Shown: positions 6,140 through 7,555 of the stretch, in pieces | How the letters are laid out: each line of letters starts with the position of its first letter | Numbering within the stretch: the first letter of the stretch is position 1 | Assembly: GCA_002383415.1 (NCBI GenBank) | Contig: DFYU01000071.1 | Location: 1-7,555 of the forward strand | DNA: 7,555 nt | From: Geobacter sp. UBA4074 | GTDB lineage: Bacteria > Desulfobacterota > Desulfuromonadia > Geobacterales > Pseudopelobacteraceae | Direction of reading: 5' to 3' | Translations under genes and position numbers: made by a program | The notes under the pieces: model-generated | The model's database searches: none | Seen by the model: the letters and a program-made list of their open reading frames with translations, nothing else | What the model was told of the DNA's origin: nothing

Positions 6140-6263
6140 TGACAAGCGCAGATTCGCGATGATAAGCAGGCGGCAAGGAGATTACGACGCAGACGTATAT
6201 GCCAATACGTCGAGGAGCAATCGACGCTGCCAACGAACTTAGCGCGTGAAGCGGCGCTTGTCG
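6140..6263 (+). repeat. Long nested inverted-repeat element upstream of pta (structured leader RNA or dispersed repeat)
   Basis: The ends are perfect 9-bp inverted repeats, GACAAGCGC (6141-6149) and GCGCTTGTC (6254-6262), extendable by one U-G wobble. Further nested pairings are CGCG 6155-6158 with 6243-6246, GGCGGC 6169-6174 with GCTGCC 6226-6231 (one G-U), GATT 6180-6183 with AATC 6219-6222, and an apical perfect hairpin GACGTAT 6192-6198 with ATACGTC 6205-6211. The whole can fold into one long rod about 124 nt long. It lies between the candidate promoter and the pta ribosome binding site, so it would be transcribed. Its shape is typical of palindromic intergenic repeats; a cis-regulatory RNA is the alternative. 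I do not recognise it as a named riboswitch class. Confidence 0.6.
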
Positions 6264-6286
6264 CACCAATACCAGGAGGGCGGATT

Positions 6287-7288
6287 ATGCATCTTGTAGA
6301 TCAGATCAAAGAAAAGGCCAAAAAGAACCTGCAGACCGTAGTACTGCCGGAGAGCTACGACGAGCGGATGCTGTATGCCGCCGAGAAGATCGTTAAAGAA
6401 GGCCTGGCCAAGCTGGTGATCCTGGGGGATCCCGCCAAGATCCAGACCGAGGCAGCAGCCAAGGGGATCAACCTGGCTGGCGTGGAAATGCTCAACCCGG
6501 CCGACTCGCCCAAGCTGGAGCAGTACGTGGCCGACTTTGTGGAGCTGCGCAAATCAAAGGGGATGACCGCTGACGAGGCCCGCAAACTCTTAACCGCAGA
6601 AGACAACCTGTACTACGCCGGCATGATGGTCCGTAACGGCGACGCAGGCGGCGAAGTGGCCGGCGCCACCGGCACCACCGGCAACGTCCTGAAGGCCGCC
6701 TTCCAGACCGTGGGGCCGGCACCGGGCATCAAGACCGTCTCCTCCTACTTCTTCATGGTCACCAAAAACGAGGCCTTCGGCGAGAACGGCATCATCCTGT
6801 TCGCCGACTGCGCTGTGAACCCCAACCCCGATGCCCAGGCCCTGGCCGAGATCGCCGTGGCCACTGCCGGCAACTGCAAGGCCTTCCTGGATGTGGAAGC
6901 CCGGGTGGGGATGCTCTCCTTCTCCACCAAGGGCAGCGCCTCCCACGCCGACGTGGACAAGGTCACCAAAGCGGTGGAAATCGCCAAGACCATCAAGCCC
7001 GATATTCAGATCGACGGCGAGCTGCAGGCCGATGCGGCCCTGCTGCCCAAGGTGGGTGAGAAGAAGGCCCCCGGCAGCCCGGTGGCAGGCCGAGCCAACG
7101 TGCTGATCTTCCCGGACCTGGACGCCGGCAACATCGCCTACAAGCTGGTGGAACGGGTGGCCGGCGCCGAGGCGGTGGGCCCGATCATCCAGGGTCTGGC
7201 CAAGCCGGTCAACGACCTGTCCCGCGGCTGCTCGGTGGACGATATCGTGAACGTGACCGCCATCACCGCCGTCCAGGCCGGGGCGTAA
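6287..7288 (+). CDS. pta: Phosphate acetyltransferase (short, single-domain Pta)
   Basis: Interconverts acetyl-CoA plus phosphate with acetyl phosphate plus CoA in the cytoplasm, used in acetate activation or overflow together with acetate kinase. The 333-aa product is one PTA_PTB domain, like the short Pta of Gram-positives and Methanosarcina, without the N-terminal DRTGG extension of the long enterobacterial form. Typical motifs are VVLPESYDERML (18-29), GATGTTGNVLKAAFQTVGP (126-144), FADCAVNPNPDAQALAEIA (172-190), GMLSFSTKGS (208-217), DGELQADAAL (243-252), FPDLDAGNIAYK (275-286) and NDLSRGCS (309-316); Ser312-Arg313 correspond to the catalytic Ser-Arg pair described in Methanosarcina Pta. 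AGGAGG at 6274-6279, 7 nt before the ATG, fixes the start. Phosphate butyryltransferase is a less likely alternative. No ackA is adjacent. Confidence 0.96.
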   Translation: MHLVDQIKEKAKKNLQTVVLPESYDERMLYAAEKIVKEGLAKLVILGDPAKIQTEAAAKGINLAGVEMLNPADSPKLEQYVADFVELRKSKGMTADEARKLLTAEDNLYYAGMMVRNGDAGGEVAGATGTTGNVLKAAFQTVGPAPGIKTVSSYFFMVTKNEAFGENGIILFADCAVNPNPDAQALAEIAVATAGNCKAFLDVEARVGMLSFSTKGSASHADVDKVTKAVEIAKTIKPDIQIDGELQADAALLPKVGEKKAPGSPVAGRANVLIFPDLDAGNIAYKLVERVAGAEAVGPIIQGLAKPVNDLSRGCSVDDIVNVTAITAVQAGA

Positions 7289-7364
7289 CCTCGCCGATTC
7301 CAGATCACGGCGTGTAGTGTGACGGTATTCACCTGACAGCCTGCACGCAACACCCTGTACCAAC

Positions 7365-7398
7365 AAAAAAGGCCGACCCGTTTCCGGGTCGGCCTTTT
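7365..7398. terminator. Bidirectional intrinsic terminator between convergent genes
   Basis: AAAAGGCCGACCCG (7367-7380) pairs perfectly with CGGGTCGGCCTTTT (7385-7398) around a TTTC loop, a 14-bp stem. A-run 7365-7370 and T-run 7395-7398 give U-tails in both directions. It can serve pta on the + strand and the convergent minus-strand gene whose stop is at 7421-7423. Confidence 0.92.
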
Positions 7399-7420
7399 CA
7401 GATGCAGGCAGTAAACTGTT

Positions 7421-7555
7421 TCAGGCCGCCTCTTTCAGCATAAAATCCACATGCACTGCATCATAGGGAAACAGTATCTGGCCGGCCTCGTTCTTTTCCA
7501 GCAGCCCGGCAACGAGCAACGCCTGCACATCGCCATGCACCGCCTTTACATCACG
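7421..7555 (-). CDS. Winged-helix DNA-binding protein (HVO_A0114/MarR-like), C-terminal fragment
   Basis: Partial minus-strand gene: the frame is open from the right window edge and ends at TGA (complement of 7421-7423), giving the last 44 residues. It begins RDVKAVHGDVQALLVAGLLEK, which looks like the recognition helix and following helix of a winged HTH. A beta-wing follows (NEAGQILFPYDAVHVDFML), then the short tail KEAA. The pattern of a helix ending in 'GLLEK', a polar hairpin and 'PYDAVHVDF' matches small HVO_A0114-type putative regulators, often annotated as MarR-like and sometimes found next to a small partner protein in toxin-antitoxin-like pairs. The N-terminal part and any partner lie outside the window, so the role is not determined. 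It converges on pta across a shared terminator. Confidence 0.65.
   Translation of the reverse strand, partial: RDVKAVHGDVQALLVAGLLEKNEAGQILFPYDAVHVDFMLKEAA

Noticed and set aside
6159..6242. 27-codon ORF inside the palindromic element upstream of pta
   Set aside because: No Shine-Dalgarno at proper spacing and an Arg-rich, low-complexity product; the sequence is better explained by its self-complementarity.
6069..6269. 66-codon minus-strand frame across the trpB-pta intergenic region
   Set aside because: It runs through the terminator and the palindromic element, has no plausible ribosome binding site and resembles no protein family I know.
1..7555. CRISPR array, tRNA, rRNA or insertion sequence
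   Set aside because: No regularly spaced direct repeats, no tRNA-like cloverleaf ending in CCA, no rRNA signature and no transposase-like reading frame were seen.

Overview
This 7.5-kb window is a densely packed, GC-rich bacterial chromosomal segment. It is mostly housekeeping biosynthesis on the + strand and reads like a member of the Geobacterales (Geobacter/Trichlorobacter type, Desulfuromonadia). That placement rests on protein character and the ribH-nusB-hom gene order, and is an inference without a database search.

Left to right: the C-terminal end of an AEC-family membrane transporter (1-417); an intergenic stretch with a convincing extended -10 promoter; ribH (lumazine synthase), nusB (antitermination factor) and hom (homoserine dehydrogenase with an ACT domain), tightly packed and probably co-transcribed; an 86-nt gap with terminator- or attenuator-like symmetry; trpB2 (the TrpB2-type tryptophan synthase beta chain), trpF (phosphoribosylanthranilate isomerase) and trpB (canonical TrpB1 beta chain), closed by a strong intrinsic terminator at 6058-6087. 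Next comes a 258-nt non-coding region holding tandem AT-rich repeats and a long nested inverted-repeat element, then pta (phosphate acetyltransferase) with a textbook ribosome binding site. A bidirectional terminator separates pta from the 3' end of a minus-strand winged-helix regulator cut by the right window edge.

Functionally, the left operon joins riboflavin synthesis (ribH), rRNA transcription antitermination (nusB) and the aspartate-family branch point toward threonine and methionine (hom). The middle cluster covers late tryptophan synthesis, but the trpA alpha chain normally partnered with trpB1 is absent: the operon terminates right after trpB. Pta interconverts acetyl-CoA and acetyl phosphate; ackA is not adjacent.

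The genes themselves are ordinary. The least explained DNA is the pta leader (about 6086-6286): a promoter-like pair, two exact copies of a 10-bp AT-rich word 19 bp apart, and a roughly 124-nt element whose ends are perfect 9-bp inverted repeats and whose interior is self-complementary. It may be a dispersed repeat family or a structured 5' leader RNA. No clearly new multi-gene system is visible.
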